A stretch of 64,000 bases of DNA. Source: Anaerolineaceae bacterium. GTDB taxonomy: Bacteria; Chloroflexota; Anaerolineae; Aggregatilineales; Phototrophicaceae. Below the pieces are notes generated by a model. It saw nothing but the letters and a program-made list of their open reading frames with translations. It was not told the DNA's origin and did no database searches. Positions 1-9,096 of this stretch are shown here, piece by piece. The stretch is taken from NCBI GenBank assembly GCA_020634135.1, contig JACKCG010000005.1:124001-188000 (forward strand), written 5' to 3'. The translations under genes were made by a program, and so were the position numbers. How positions within the stretch are numbered: the first letter of the stretch is position 1; every line of letters starts with the position of its first letter.

Positions 1-329
1 CCCTGCAAACACCCGGCGTAATCGCCGCGCAGATCGCCCTGCCCCTGCTGCTGGATGCACTTGCCAGCGGGTGGTGGGCTTTTTTTGCGCTGTGGATAAG
101 CTGGCGGTTGCTGCGCGGCAGGCCGGGGGGCGGGCAGGTGATCGTCCTGTTCGCCGGGTTCACCCTGTATAGTGTCCTCCGGCTGGCGCTGTTCGCCCAG
201 GCCGACTATGATCGGCATCGGCTGTCATTCCTGGTCATCGCTGCGTTGATGATCTGGGCAATCGTACTTATTGCTTTCCTGCTCACCAAGCCCATGCGCT
301 TACAATCAGTCAGTGGAGATAACGTATAA
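1..329 (+). CDS. C-terminal part of a membrane protein (cut by window edge)
   Basis: The frame is open from base 3 to the TAA at 327-329, so the start lies outside the window. The visible 108 residues hold about three hydrophobic helices separated by short basic loops, ending in a polar tail. The stop overlaps the ATG of the carboxyltransferase gene by one base (TAATG), so it is translated with that operon. A short basic loop followed by Gly-Gln and a Leu-Tyr-x-x-x-Arg helix recalls the end of prolipoprotein diacylglyceryl transferase, but the key residues of that family are not visible and I do not assign it. A TTG at 108 could be called as a start but would cut through a membrane helix. Confidence 0.6.
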   Translation, partial: LQTPGVIAAQIALPLLLDALASGWWAFFALWISWRLLRGRPGGGQVIVLFAGFTLYSVLRLALFAQADYDRHRLSFLVIAALMIWAIVLIAFLLTKPMRLQSVSGDNV

Positions 330-1879
330 TGGTGGCAAATCCTAAACTTGAAGAATTACGCAGTAAACGCGCTGAAAGTCAGGCGGGAGGGGGCGAAGCC
401 CGCATCAAACGCCAGCACGAGTCGGGACGCAGCACCGCCCGCGAACGGCTGGACATCCTGCTTGATCCCGGCAGTTTCCGCGAGTTGGATGCCTTTGTCC
501 GGCACCGTGAACATGACTTTAACATGGATAAAAACCGGCCAATGGGGGATAGTGTCGTCACCGGTTGGGGGACGATTGACGGACGGCTGGTGTACGTTTT
601 TTCGCAGGATTTTACCGTCGTCGGCGGCACACTGAGCGAAGTTCACGCCCGGAAAATCGTCAAAATCATGGAAATGGCGATGAAAACCGGTGCGCCGGTC
701 ATCGGGCTGAACGACAGCGGCGGCGCGCGCATCCAGGAAGGTGTAGACAGTCTGGGCGGCTATGCCGATATTTTCCTGCGCAACACGCTCGCCAGCGGCG
801 TCGTCCCCCAGATCAGCGTCATCATGGGACCATGCGCGGGCGGCTCAGTTTATAGCCCGGCGCTCACCGACTTTATCCTGATGGTCAATAAAACCAGCTA
901 TATGTTCATTACCGGGCCAGATGTCGTCAAGCAGGTCACGCACGAGGATGTCTCATTTGAAGACCTGGGCGGCGCGAGTGTCCACGCGGCTAAAAGCGGC
1001 GTCTGCCACATGGTCGGGGAGAACGAAACCGAGTCATTGATGCTGGTGCGCGAACTCCTGAGTTATCTGCCCCAGAACAACATGGAAGATGCGCCCTTCC
1101 TGGCGACCACCGATGACCCGCTGCGGGCAGATACCGAACTCGACACCCTCGTGCCGGACGAACCCAACAAACCCTACGACATGAAAGAAATCATCACCCG
1201 CATTGTGGATGATGGTCACTTCCTGGAGATTCAGGCCGAATATGCCGAAAACATCGTCGTCGGTTTTGCCCGTCTGGGTGGTCACAGCGTCGGTATTATC
1301 GGCAACCAACCGATGGTGCTGGCGGGCGTGCTGGATATCAAAGCCAGCGAAAAAGCGGCGCGTTTTATCCGCACCTGCGATTCGTTCAATATCCCCATTG
1401 TGACCTTTGTGGATGTGCCGGGCTACATGCCGGGGACGGATCAGGAACACAATGGCATCATCCGCTCCGGCGCGAAACTGCTGTTCGCCTACTGCGAAAC
1501 GACTGTCCCCAAACTGACTGTCACGACCCGCAAATCCTACGGCGGGGCGTACTGCGTCATGAGCAGTAAGCACATTCGCGGCGACCTCAACCTGGCATGG
1601 CCGACGGCGGAAATCGCGGTGATGGGGCCGGAAGGCGCGGTGGAGATTATTTTCCGGCGCGAACTGAAAGAAGCCGACGACCCGGCTGCCAAGAAGATCG
1701 AGTTGGCGGCGGATTACCGCAAGAAGTTCGCCAACCCGTATATTGCTGCTGAACGCGGTTTTGTGGACGACGTAATCGAACCGCGAGATACCCGTGCGCG
1801 GTTAATCAACGCCCTGGAAGCACTGCAAAACAAGCGCGACGAGAACCCGCCCCGTAAGCATGGCAACATACCGCTGTAG
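329..1879 (+). CDS. pccB: Acyl-CoA (propionyl-CoA type) carboxylase, carboxyltransferase subunit
   Basis: A 516-residue carboxyltransferase of the PccB/MmdA family, which moves the carboxyl group from carboxybiotin to an acyl-CoA such as propionyl-CoA. Two crotonase-like halves are visible: the N-terminal half carries GGARIQEG (131-138) and the oxyanion-hole region GPCAGGSVYSPALTDF (167-182); the C-terminal half carries GYMPGTDQE (about 364-372) and GGAYCVMSSK (about 404-413). Length is normal for the family. It overlaps the upstream gene by one base and is followed after 20 bases by the biotin carboxylase and then the biotin carrier, so all parts of one carboxylase are encoded together. The exact acyl-CoA substrate cannot be read from the sequence; propionyl-CoA is the best guess given the mutase gene nearby. 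Confidence 0.93.
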   Translation: MVANPKLEELRSKRAESQAGGGEARIKRQHESGRSTARERLDILLDPGSFRELDAFVRHREHDFNMDKNRPMGDSVVTGWGTIDGRLVYVFSQDFTVVGGTLSEVHARKIVKIMEMAMKTGAPVIGLNDSGGARIQEGVDSLGGYADIFLRNTLASGVVPQISVIMGPCAGGSVYSPALTDFILMVNKTSYMFITGPDVVKQVTHEDVSFEDLGGASVHAAKSGVCHMVGENETESLMLVRELLSYLPQNNMEDAPFLATTDDPLRADTELDTLVPDEPNKPYDMKEIITRIVDDGHFLEIQAEYAENIVVGFARLGGHSVGIIGNQPMVLAGVLDIKASEKAARFIRTCDSFNIPIVTFVDVPGYMPGTDQEHNGIIRSGAKLLFAYCETTVPKLTVTTRKSYGGAYCVMSSKHIRGDLNLAWPTAEIAVMGPEGAVEIIFRRELKEADDPAAKKIELAADYRKKFANPYIAAERGFVDDVIEPRDTRARLINALEALQNKRDENPPRKHGNIPL

Positions 1880-1899
1880 GGGCAGATGAGGACATAACG

Positions 1900-3420
1900 A
1901 TGCGTGAACAAACGAAAATCAACAAAGTGCTGATCGCCAACCGGGGTGAAATCGCCGTGCGTATTATCCGCGCCTGCCGCGACCTGGGCATCCCCACCGT
2001 CGCCATCTATTCGGATGCGGATCGAGCGGCGCTGCATGTTCGCTACGCTGACGAGGCGATCCACATTGGCCCGTCTGCCCCGCGTGACAGCTATCTGCGG
2101 AAAGACAAAATCATCGCTGCTGCCAGGAAAACCGGCGCGGATGCCATCCATCCTGGTTACGGTTTTCTGGCGGAAAACGCCGAATTTGCCCAGCAAGTCG
2201 CTGACGAGGGTCTGATCTTCATCGGCCCATCGCCGAGCGCTATTGCCACTATGGGCGACAAACATGCCGCCCGTGTAGCCGTTCGTAGATACAATGTGCC
2301 ACTCATTCCCGGCAGTGAAGCCGGGCTTTCGGATGATGACTTGATGGCCGCAGCCCGGAAAATCGGCTTCCCCCTGGTCATTAAAGCTGTCGCAGGTGGC
2401 GGCGGCAAGGGGATGCGGGCTGTTCACAACGAAGCGAATTTCAAAGAGGCGCTGGCAACCGCCCGGCGCGAAGCTGAAAGCGCCTTCGGCAATGGCGATG
2501 TCTACCTGGAAAAGCTGCTGGTCGGAGCACGACATATCGAGTTCCAGATTCTGGCGGACACACATGGCAATACAATCCATCTGGGCGAACGCGAATGCTC
2601 CATCCAGCGGCGTCACCAGAAACTCGTGGAAGAAGCGCCCAGTGTTTTCGTGGATGATGACCTGCGCCAGCGCATGGGGCAAATGGCAATCGCGGCGGCT
2701 CAGTCTGTCAACTATGTGAACGCCGGGACGATTGAATGTCTGGTGGACGAGGATAAGAACTTCTACTTCCTGGAGATGAACACTCGCCTTCAGGTCGAAC
2801 ATCCCGTTACCGAACTGGTCACAGGCATTGACCTGGTTAAAGAGCAGATTCGTATCGCACGTGGTCGGCGCATGGGGCCAACTGAAAGCTTCCTTCAACC
2901 TAAAGCCTGGGCGATTGAATGCCGTATTAATGCCGAAGACCCATACACCAATTTTATGCCGTCTGTCGGTAAGATCAACACACTCATCACCCCCACCGGG
3001 CCAGGCGTCCGTGTAGACAGTGGCGTTTACAGCGGTTACGAAATCACCCCCCATTATGACAGTATGATCGCCAAGCTGATCTGCTGGGGTGAAGATCGTG
3101 GCGAGGCCATGCTCAGGATGCGGCGGGCGCTGGAAGAATATACCATCATGGGCGTCAAACATAACATCCCCTTCCACGTCAACCTGCTCAACAGTTTCAG
3201 CTTTATCGCCGGTAAAATTGACACGAACTTCGTGGAACAGCGGTTCAGTATGGACACCTACGAGAATGCCCCTACTGATGAAGACCTGGAGGCCGCTGCT
3301 ATTGCCGTAACGCTTTACGCCCACCGCAAGCGCCAGTTAGCGACCCAGGTGGTACAGCCGGGCAAGCGCGATACAAGCAACTGGAAATGGTATACCCGGT
3401 ATGAAAGGATGAACCGGTGA
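1900..3420 (+). CDS. accC: Biotin carboxylase subunit of acyl-CoA carboxylase
   Basis: A 506-residue biotin carboxylase that uses ATP and bicarbonate to carboxylate biotin on the carrier protein. It opens with the typical KVLIANRGEIAVRIIRAC segment, has the ATP-grasp glycine loop AGGGGKGMR (about 165-173), the ERECSIQRRHQKLVEE strand (about 231-246) and the EMNTRLQVEHPVTE signature (about 291-304). It stops before any biotinyl domain, so it is the free-standing type, unlike the fused enzyme at 26885-28795. Its TGA overlaps the GTG start of the carrier gene (GTGA), which suggests translational coupling. Confidence 0.93.
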   Translation: MREQTKINKVLIANRGEIAVRIIRACRDLGIPTVAIYSDADRAALHVRYADEAIHIGPSAPRDSYLRKDKIIAAARKTGADAIHPGYGFLAENAEFAQQVADEGLIFIGPSPSAIATMGDKHAARVAVRRYNVPLIPGSEAGLSDDDLMAAARKIGFPLVIKAVAGGGGKGMRAVHNEANFKEALATARREAESAFGNGDVYLEKLLVGARHIEFQILADTHGNTIHLGERECSIQRRHQKLVEEAPSVFVDDDLRQRMGQMAIAAAQSVNYVNAGTIECLVDEDKNFYFLEMNTRLQVEHPVTELVTGIDLVKEQIRIARGRRMGPTESFLQPKAWAIECRINAEDPYTNFMPSVGKINTLITPTGPGVRVDSGVYSGYEITPHYDSMIAKLICWGEDRGEAMLRMRRALEEYTIMGVKHNIPFHVNLLNSFSFIAGKIDTNFVEQRFSMDTYENAPTDEDLEAAAIAVTLYAHRKRQLATQVVQPGKRDTSNWKWYTRYERMNR

Positions 3421-3911
3421 AATACATTACAACGATCAATGACAAAACCTTTGAGGTTGATATTGATAAAGATGGTGGCGTAACCGTCAATGGTGAATCC
3501 CGTGCAGTGGATTTCCTGGCGTTGGGCGGCACGCTCTACTCACTCATCATGAATGACCAGTCTATCGCCGCAGTTATTGACGAGCAGCATGGCAGTTATG
3601 AAGTGGAAATCGGCGGGCGGATGTATGAAGCCAGAGTGCTCGACGAACGCTCACAATTGATGCTGGCGCGTACCGGTGGCGGCATGGATGACAGTGGCGA
3701 GGTTTCGATCAAGTCCCCCATGCCGGGGCTGATCGTCGCTGTCGTCGTGGAAGAAGGTCAGGAAATCGAAGCCGGGCAAACCGTCGTGATCCTTGAATCT
3801 ATGAAGATGCAGAATGAGCTGAAAGCGCCGCGCAAAGGCATTGTGGCACGTATTCACGTTTCCGCCGGGCAAACGGTTGAGCAGAAGAAGATTCTGGTAA
3901 CAATTACGTGA
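3417..3911 (+). CDS. Biotin carboxyl carrier protein
   Basis: A 164-residue biotin carrier. The C-terminal half is a biotinyl/lipoyl domain with the ESMKMQNE motif, so Lys130 is the predicted biotinylation site. The first half is a beta-rich region seen in carriers of acyl-CoA carboxylases with separate subunits. It carries carboxybiotin between the biotin carboxylase and carboxyltransferase encoded just upstream. The GTG start at 3417 overlaps the previous stop, and its own stop overlaps the next gene, so it sits in the middle of a coupled transcript. Confidence 0.92.
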   Translation: MKYITTINDKTFEVDIDKDGGVTVNGESRAVDFLALGGTLYSLIMNDQSIAAVIDEQHGSYEVEIGGRMYEARVLDERSQLMLARTGGGMDDSGEVSIKSPMPGLIVAVVVEEGQEIEAGQTVVILESMKMQNELKAPRKGIVARIHVSAGQTVEQKKILVTIT

Positions 3912-5305
3912 TGGATGATTCAGTTATTCATGATTCAGCTAAGGGCGGGTGGTATATCCGCCCTTCTGGTTTTCTGCGGCGTTCCCCGGTCATGCCGGTT
4001 GTGTGGCTGGCCGTGCTGATTGGATACATTCTGGCAGGTGTGGCCCTGGCGCCGTTTCATGGCGATGAATCAACCCAGATATACATGAGCCGGGACTATG
4101 CTTACCAGTTCATCCAGCGCGACCTGAGCCAGATCACCTACAGCGCAGACCCTGCCAACCCTACGGAACAGCACTTACGCCTGTTGAATGGTACGATCAG
4201 CAAGTATGTCATCGGCCTCGCCTGGCATCTGGCGGGCTACACGCTGGACAATATAAACGACCAGTGGGACTGGGGCGCGGACTGGGACTATAACCAGGCG
4301 AACGGCCATGCGCCTTCTCCCGACCTGCTGCTGGTCGCCCGCTGGGTATCGGCGCTGTTCCTGGCGGCGGGCATGGTGGTCATTTTCGCGTTAGGGGACA
4401 AACTCGGCGGGAAACCGGCGGCGTATCTCGCCAGCCTGTACTATGTCCTCAACCCGGCCTTGCTGCTGAATGGGCGGCGGGCGATGATGGAAGGTAGTTT
4501 CATGCTGTTCAGCCTGCTCACCGTGCTGGCCGGGGTGTGGTTTATCCAAAAACCGGACTGGAAACGGGGCGTTCTGCTCGGCGTCGCGGGTGGGCTGGCG
4601 CTGGCGAGCAAACATACCGCGCTGTTCACAGTCATGGCGATCTGGGCGGGCTGCGGAGTGTACGCGCTGGTTTCCAGCAGCGGGGACGCACATAGGCGCT
4701 CTCGAACGAATGCACAATGGCTGTTTGCAGGACGACTGCTCCCCCTGCTGCTGGCCGGACTCGTGGCGGTTGGAGTCTTCCTGGCGCTGAACCCGGCCTG
4801 GTGGGATAACCCGGTGGGGCGTGCCGGGAACGTGCTGGCGCTGCGGGCTGATTTGCTGCAAATTCAGGTGGATGTCTTCGGCGGCTACACTGACCTGGGC
4901 GACAAAATCACCGGGTTCTGGCGGCAAAGCCTCATTGCCCTGCCCCAATACTATGAAGTTACCGGGTGGGACGGCTATATCGGTGACCAGATTGCCGCTT
5001 ACGAGACTTCCCCCTGGCATGGGGTAAGCATAGGCGGGTCAGCGGTTGGCGCGGCGCTGTTTCTCGTTATGATAGGTGTGGGTTTATGGGCGCTGCTGCG
5101 CTTACCAAGTGACCAACGGCCTGTATATCGGCTCACCGGGGGGTGGGCGTTGATGATGATCGGCTCAACTCTGCTCTTGACTCCGCTCGAATGGCAGCGA
5201 TACTATCTGCCGGTCTACCCTGCCCTGGGCTTGCTCAGCGCGGTAGGATTGGCAACAGTAGGTCGACTCATTTCCGCGAAATTACGCTCTCATAATACCA
5301 GGTAG
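3911..5305 (+). CDS. GT39-like membrane glycosyltransferase
   Basis: About 464 residues with many hydrophobic helices, in the style of the GT-C (ArnT/PMT, GT39) family, which move sugars from polyprenyl-phosphate carriers on the outer face of the membrane. After the first helix comes FHGDES (about residue 49), where the acidic pair is the usual catalytic/metal site of the first extracytoplasmic loop. The ATG at 3911 overlaps the carrier-protein stop by one base; a GTG at 3908 is also in frame. A clear paralogue is encoded at 49789-51123: both share the HGDE-QIYMS-DY pattern, an LNG-[ST]I motif and an LLNGRRAM-EGS motif. Donor and acceptor are unknown. Its position behind the carboxylase genes looks like read-through rather than a shared function. 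Confidence 0.75.
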   Translation: MDDSVIHDSAKGGWYIRPSGFLRRSPVMPVVWLAVLIGYILAGVALAPFHGDESTQIYMSRDYAYQFIQRDLSQITYSADPANPTEQHLRLLNGTISKYVIGLAWHLAGYTLDNINDQWDWGADWDYNQANGHAPSPDLLLVARWVSALFLAAGMVVIFALGDKLGGKPAAYLASLYYVLNPALLLNGRRAMMEGSFMLFSLLTVLAGVWFIQKPDWKRGVLLGVAGGLALASKHTALFTVMAIWAGCGVYALVSSSGDAHRRSRTNAQWLFAGRLLPLLLAGLVAVGVFLALNPAWWDNPVGRAGNVLALRADLLQIQVDVFGGYTDLGDKITGFWRQSLIALPQYYEVTGWDGYIGDQIAAYETSPWHGVSIGGSAVGAALFLVMIGVGLWALLRLPSDQRPVYRLTGGWALMMIGSTLLLTPLEWQRYYLPVYPALGLLSAVGLATVGRLISAKLRSHNTR

Positions 5306-5349
5306 GCCGGGGTTTACCGCCCTCGCCGCCTGAGACGAACTGACGTGTT

Positions 5350-7926
5350 ATGCCCGATTGGATGACTGCAACTTTAGCTTCGATACCGGCGCTCCTCTGG
5401 ATTTACTTCGGCCTGGGGATTCCCTGGGCGCTGGCCGTTTTGCCCCGCCGTGACTGGCGTAACCGGGTTCTGGTGCTGGCGCTGGCCTTCGCGCTCGGCC
5501 CGGCACTGCTCACCGCCTGGATGTTCCTGCTCGGCAGCCTGGAGACTCCGCTCCTGCGCTTCGACCTGATATTGGCCGGGACAGTCGTGTTAGCGATTAC
5601 TGGCGCGGCGCTGGCATGGCACAGGAAAAACAGCCTGCCAGGCACCAACCCTGACACCGAAATCAACCGGGACAGTGGGCTTAAGCCCACTGCCTCTACG
5701 AAAAATGAATTTTCCCGGTGGGGACGCGATGAAAAACTACTGCTCGCGCTGATCGGTATCGCCCTGGTCATCCGCTGGGTGGTTGTGGCTTACTGGCCGT
5801 TCACCGCCTATGATGCGCTGTGGGTCTATGGCTACGAGGGACGCTTGTATACCACCCTGGGGCATATTCCCAGCAGTATCGGCTACTATCCGCAGTTTCT
5901 CCCCCTGCAATTCACCTACGCGCAGCTTGCCGTCGGCGGAATCAGTGACCATGCTGCCCGCGCCGTCCTGCCGTTTCTGCACCTGGGCAGTATCCTGGCG
6001 GCGTATGTCCTGGGCGAACGGCTGGTCAACCGGCGCACCGGGCTGTTCGCAGCGGCAATATGGGCGTTGTACCCGCATGTGGGTGAATGGTCGCGCTTTG
6101 GCGACCTGGAAATCCCGCTGACGTTCCTGTTTACCCTGAGCGCCGCCTTTTTCCTGATGGCCTGGACGGGCGAGTCGTACCGCCGCCGCTATGCCCTGAT
6201 CGCCGGGGTCGCGCTCGGTATCGGGATGTGGACGAAGCCAACAATGGGCGCATTCATCTGGGGCGTGGCGCTGCTGGTGGCGCTGGAACTTGCCCGCGTG
6301 CGCTTCGACTGGCGGGCGTGGCTGCCACGTTTCCGGGTCGCCGTATGGGCAGGTATCGCCTCGATTCCACTGGGCGCGGTCTGGTATGTCCGTAACATCC
6401 TCAATGGGCATAATGCAATTGATCTCCCGCCCGGCTACTGGCTCACACAGGCCGCCCGCAGCGGGGTCGAGTTCGGCTGGCCGCTGCTCGCGCTCATTGG
6501 CGGGCTGCTGTTCGCCTATATGATACTGGCGCGTTCCCGTACCGCGCATTTCCGCCGGGAGATGACTGCCGCGCTGCTCGGCCTGACGTTCATCCTGGCC
6601 GGGGTGCTGCCGAGTATCCTCGGTTCGGGCAGTCTGAACGTGGTCGAAAACCGGATGAAACTGCCGGAATGGTTAGCCGTTGCCGCCGGAGCGATCCTCC
6701 TGGGGGCGGCGTTGTGGCAGGTTCTTCAGCGCTACAGCACACCCTACGCTCGAACGCTCACCGGCAAGATCACCTGGGCGCTGCTGCTGGCGCTGCCTTA
6801 TTTTGTCACCTGGTTCTACTCCTACAGCTATCACTACCGCCTGTCATTCCCCATCGTGCCGCTGCTCATTCTGCCGACAGCGGCGCTGCTGGCGCACGGG
6901 TTCAGCGTCGAGCGAGTCGCGAGTTGGCGGCTTGTTCCACAGCTACTGTTTGGCGCAGTGCTGGTCGCCCTCAGTGTGCCGGGAATCGTCGCCCCACTCA
7001 GTGACCCGAACGCCGGTTCGGACTGGCTGTGGACAGACAAACTACCGGACGATATAGCAAAATACCGTTCGGGCAACGAGGCGCTGCTGGCGGTGGTTGA
7101 GGGGTTGCAGATTTACAAGGGCGACCACCCCGGCGAGATTCTGCATGTCGTCGCCCCAGGCGTAGACCGGCTGCCGTTCTTTTTCCCTGGTGATGATATT
7201 CGTATCCATACCGCACCAACCCGCCTGAGCGAACTCGAAGGCGTGGACTTCTTCGTCTACGGCACGCCGGAAACCAGGGGCGCATATGAGAATATTCCAC
7301 CCCAGGAGAATCAGGTTGTCGGGGCGTTAGGCTTAGCCAACACCGGCTTCAGAACCAGCCCGGTACGCCAGGCATGGTCGCGCGATGACGGCATTTTTCG
7401 CTATGAAGTCTTTGAGTTGCATGTCGAAAACCGCTTTCTGAATCCACAGGAGTCACTGCATGACCCGGCTGTGCCGGTAATTTTCGGAGATGTTATTCGC
7501 TTCCGGGGGCATGGCATCGGCGGGGATACCTTCTGGCCGGGGCGACCTATCTTCTTGCAGCTTTACTGGGAAAGCCTCGTGCCCGCCACAGAGGATTACA
7601 TGGTTTACATCCACCTGCGCGACAGGGAAGATAACATCGTCGCCTCGTGGGATGGCCCGGCCACCAATACCGGCGACGGACGCTACTATTCTACGTTGGT
7701 CTGGGAGCCGGGAGAGTTCATCATTGACGAGCGCAAACTGCGACTGCCGGATGATATGGTCATCAATCCGTATGAAGCCATCACCTACTCCACCTACCGG
7801 CTGGTGGTCGGCTTCTACAGCCTGTCAACAGAATCGCGACTGGCAGTAGCGATTGACGGGCAACCGGCAGGTGATGGATTCACGTTGGATGAACGCATCT
7901 TGCTCCTGCCAGCGCCCCCCTCATAG
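5350..7926 (+). CDS. Large GT39-like membrane glycosyltransferase with C-terminal soluble domain
   Basis: An 858-residue protein with roughly a dozen membrane helices in the first 580 residues and a soluble, beta-rich domain after about residue 590, probably outside the cell. A catalytic-type acidic residue follows helix segment VVAYWPFTAYDALW (about 146-159), and a KP-x-MGA motif follows around residue 297, as in GT39/PMT-like proteins of Chloroflexota. The start ATG lies 44 bases after the previous gene. Residues 107-119 are encoded by a palindromic repeat (5674-5691) that fits in frame between a membrane helix and a polar loop. Substrates are unknown. Confidence 0.75.
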   Translation: MPDWMTATLASIPALLWIYFGLGIPWALAVLPRRDWRNRVLVLALAFALGPALLTAWMFLLGSLETPLLRFDLILAGTVVLAITGAALAWHRKNSLPGTNPDTEINRDSGLKPTASTKNEFSRWGRDEKLLLALIGIALVIRWVVVAYWPFTAYDALWVYGYEGRLYTTLGHIPSSIGYYPQFLPLQFTYAQLAVGGISDHAARAVLPFLHLGSILAAYVLGERLVNRRTGLFAAAIWALYPHVGEWSRFGDLEIPLTFLFTLSAAFFLMAWTGESYRRRYALIAGVALGIGMWTKPTMGAFIWGVALLVALELARVRFDWRAWLPRFRVAVWAGIASIPLGAVWYVRNILNGHNAIDLPPGYWLTQAARSGVEFGWPLLALIGGLLFAYMILARSRTAHFRREMTAALLGLTFILAGVLPSILGSGSLNVVENRMKLPEWLAVAAGAILLGAALWQVLQRYSTPYARTLTGKITWALLLALPYFVTWFYSYSYHYRLSFPIVPLLILPTAALLAHGFSVERVASWRLVPQLLFGAVLVALSVPGIVAPLSDPNAGSDWLWTDKLPDDIAKYRSGNEALLAVVEGLQIYKGDHPGEILHVVAPGVDRLPFFFPGDDIRIHTAPTRLSELEGVDFFVYGTPETRGAYENIPPQENQVVGALGLANTGFRTSPVRQAWSRDDGIFRYEVFELHVENRFLNPQESLHDPAVPVIFGDVIRFRGHGIGGDTFWPGRPIFLQLYWESLVPATEDYMVYIHLRDREDNIVASWDGPATNTGDGRYYSTLVWEPGEFIIDERKLRLPDDMVINPYEAITYSTYRLVVGFYSLSTESRLAVAIDGQPAGDGFTLDERILLLPAPPS
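5674..5691. repeat. In-frame palindromic repeat inside a glycosyltransferase gene
   Basis: A perfect 18-base palindrome, AGTGGGCTTAAGCCCACT, followed by GCCTCTACG. The coding frame reads it as SGLKPTAST. The right flank CTCTACG is shared with the element at 33608-33638, and the translation resembles those of the elements at 32225 and 33608 (EGLRPSPT, EGLRPSST). It lies in a polar stretch between two membrane helices, where an insertion would be tolerated. Confidence 0.65.
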
Positions 7927-7928
7927 CG

Positions 7929-8900
7929 TCAACGCAGCATCAACAGGGCCGATGACAACCGCTCCTGCACCTTGCGTGAGTTGAACCGCGCCCAGACTTC
8001 AGGGAACTGCGCCACCAGGTCGGGTGCTTCGGCTTCCAAGGCCGCAAGATAGGTATTCAGCACGCCAGCATTTTCGGTGTCGAGGTCGTCTAACAGCAAA
8101 TCCAGGCGATGCCGCGCATTCGCGATGTCATTCAGCCGCCCCAAATGATCCTGCACGGCCTTGAGTTCTGTAATGAAATCCTTGATTGTGCTGCCTAATA
8201 CTTCGTCAAACAGCGACACAGTGTAGCGCAGTCGCTTGAACTCGATACGGAGCGCGTGTAAGGTATCCACATCTACATCACCCTCCGCCAGAACTGCTTC
8301 ATAGGCGCGGACTGAAGCCAGACGCTCGGAAACCAACACCGGCAGGATATGGCGTACCTGGTAGGGTATGGGACTGTTGAGTTTGACCGTCGTTGTACCC
8401 TCGCCGGGCTGCGTGACGAAATTGGCAAACCTCTTGATAAACTGCCGGTATGCTTTGCTGTCAAAAAGGGTATTCAGACCATCACGGGCAGCGTTTCGGC
8501 GTTCATCTAGCTGGGCAATCACCTGCGCCAATGCCTCTTGCCCCGCGTCATCCAAACCACCCTTAAATCTCTCCAGGTCAAGAAGCAGCACATCCAGATC
8601 GCGCACGGTCCCCAGGGCTGTCGCAATTTGTCGCAGATCACGCTTGAAAGGGCGAGCTGCTTTGGGCTTATAGTATGACTTCAATACACGAAAGGCGCTG
8701 CGCATCCGGCGGGTAGAAACCCGCATGATATGGACGTCCTCAATGTACTCTCCGGTGCGGCTGCCCGCCTCACGCTGGAGCATGGTAATGAACTCACCGA
8801 GCAGAACTTTGCGCCCGGCCTCAGCCATTGTATCGTTCGGCAAAACCGGCTGTCTCAGGTCTTGCAGCGCCTCAATACGCGGAGCGTGGTCTTTCTTCAT
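7929..8900 (-). CDS. CHAD domain-containing protein
   Basis: A 323-residue helical protein of the CHAD family, whose conserved histidines bind polyphosphate. Both internal repeats are visible: VHIMRVSTRRMRSAFRVL (about 57-74) and LHALRIEFKRLRYTVSLF (about 214-231), each with the characteristic His and a run of Arg/Lys. There is no CYTH (thiamine-triphosphatase-like) domain attached. The ATG is preceded by a GAGGTT ribosome-binding site. It is convergent with the glycosyltransferase, the two stops being two bases apart, and divergent from the mutase gene. Confidence 0.88.
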   Translation of the reverse strand: MKKDHAPRIEALQDLRQPVLPNDTMAEAGRKVLLGEFITMLQREAGSRTGEYIEDVHIMRVSTRRMRSAFRVLKSYYKPKAARPFKRDLRQIATALGTVRDLDVLLLDLERFKGGLDDAGQEALAQVIAQLDERRNAARDGLNTLFDSKAYRQFIKRFANFVTQPGEGTTTVKLNSPIPYQVRHILPVLVSERLASVRAYEAVLAEGDVDVDTLHALRIEFKRLRYTVSLFDEVLGSTIKDFITELKAVQDHLGRLNDIANARHRLDLLLDDLDTENAGVLNTYLAALEAEAPDLVAQFPEVWARFNSRKVQERLSSALLMLR

Positions 8901-9033
8901 TGTGCAACCTCATCAAGAAATATGGAACATTGCGCCGTTGATTGTAGGGTATCTTTATCATTTCGTTAAAAATCGTAGGAAAATCTTAAACATATTAAGA
9001 AAATTACTGTTTGCGCCACGCCCCATGACCGGA

Positions 9034-9063
9034 TTCATGAATTGGCGTGGTGGGTGCTATAAT
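9034..9063 (+). promoter_or_regulatory. Probable promoter of the mutase gene
   Basis: An extended -10 box, TGCTATAAT, ends at 9063, 33 bases before the mutase ATG. The best -35 candidate, TTCATG at 9034-9039, is weak (spacer 18), as often with extended -10 promoters. The region is also enclosed by an inverted repeat (CCACGCC near 9016, GGCGTGG near 9044) and holds a 10-base palindrome ATTCATGAAT. I see no cobalamin riboswitch here. Confidence 0.5.
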
Positions 9064-9096
9064 CGAGCACAAACAGACCTAACCGGAGATGATGCA

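Noticed and set aside
1714..3324. Long open frame (536 codons) on the minus strand
   Set aside because: It lies opposite the well-supported biotin carboxylase gene, has no family-like motifs, and is explained by GC-rich codon use.
8725..9096. N-terminal extension of the mutase frame
   Set aside because: It overlaps the CHAD gene start and the mutase promoter, and the ATG at 9097 has a ribosome-binding site and the family N terminus.
8901..9096. Cobalamin riboswitch before the mutase gene
   Set aside because: The leader from the -10 box to the ATG is only about 30 bases, and no B12-box-like sequence is visible.
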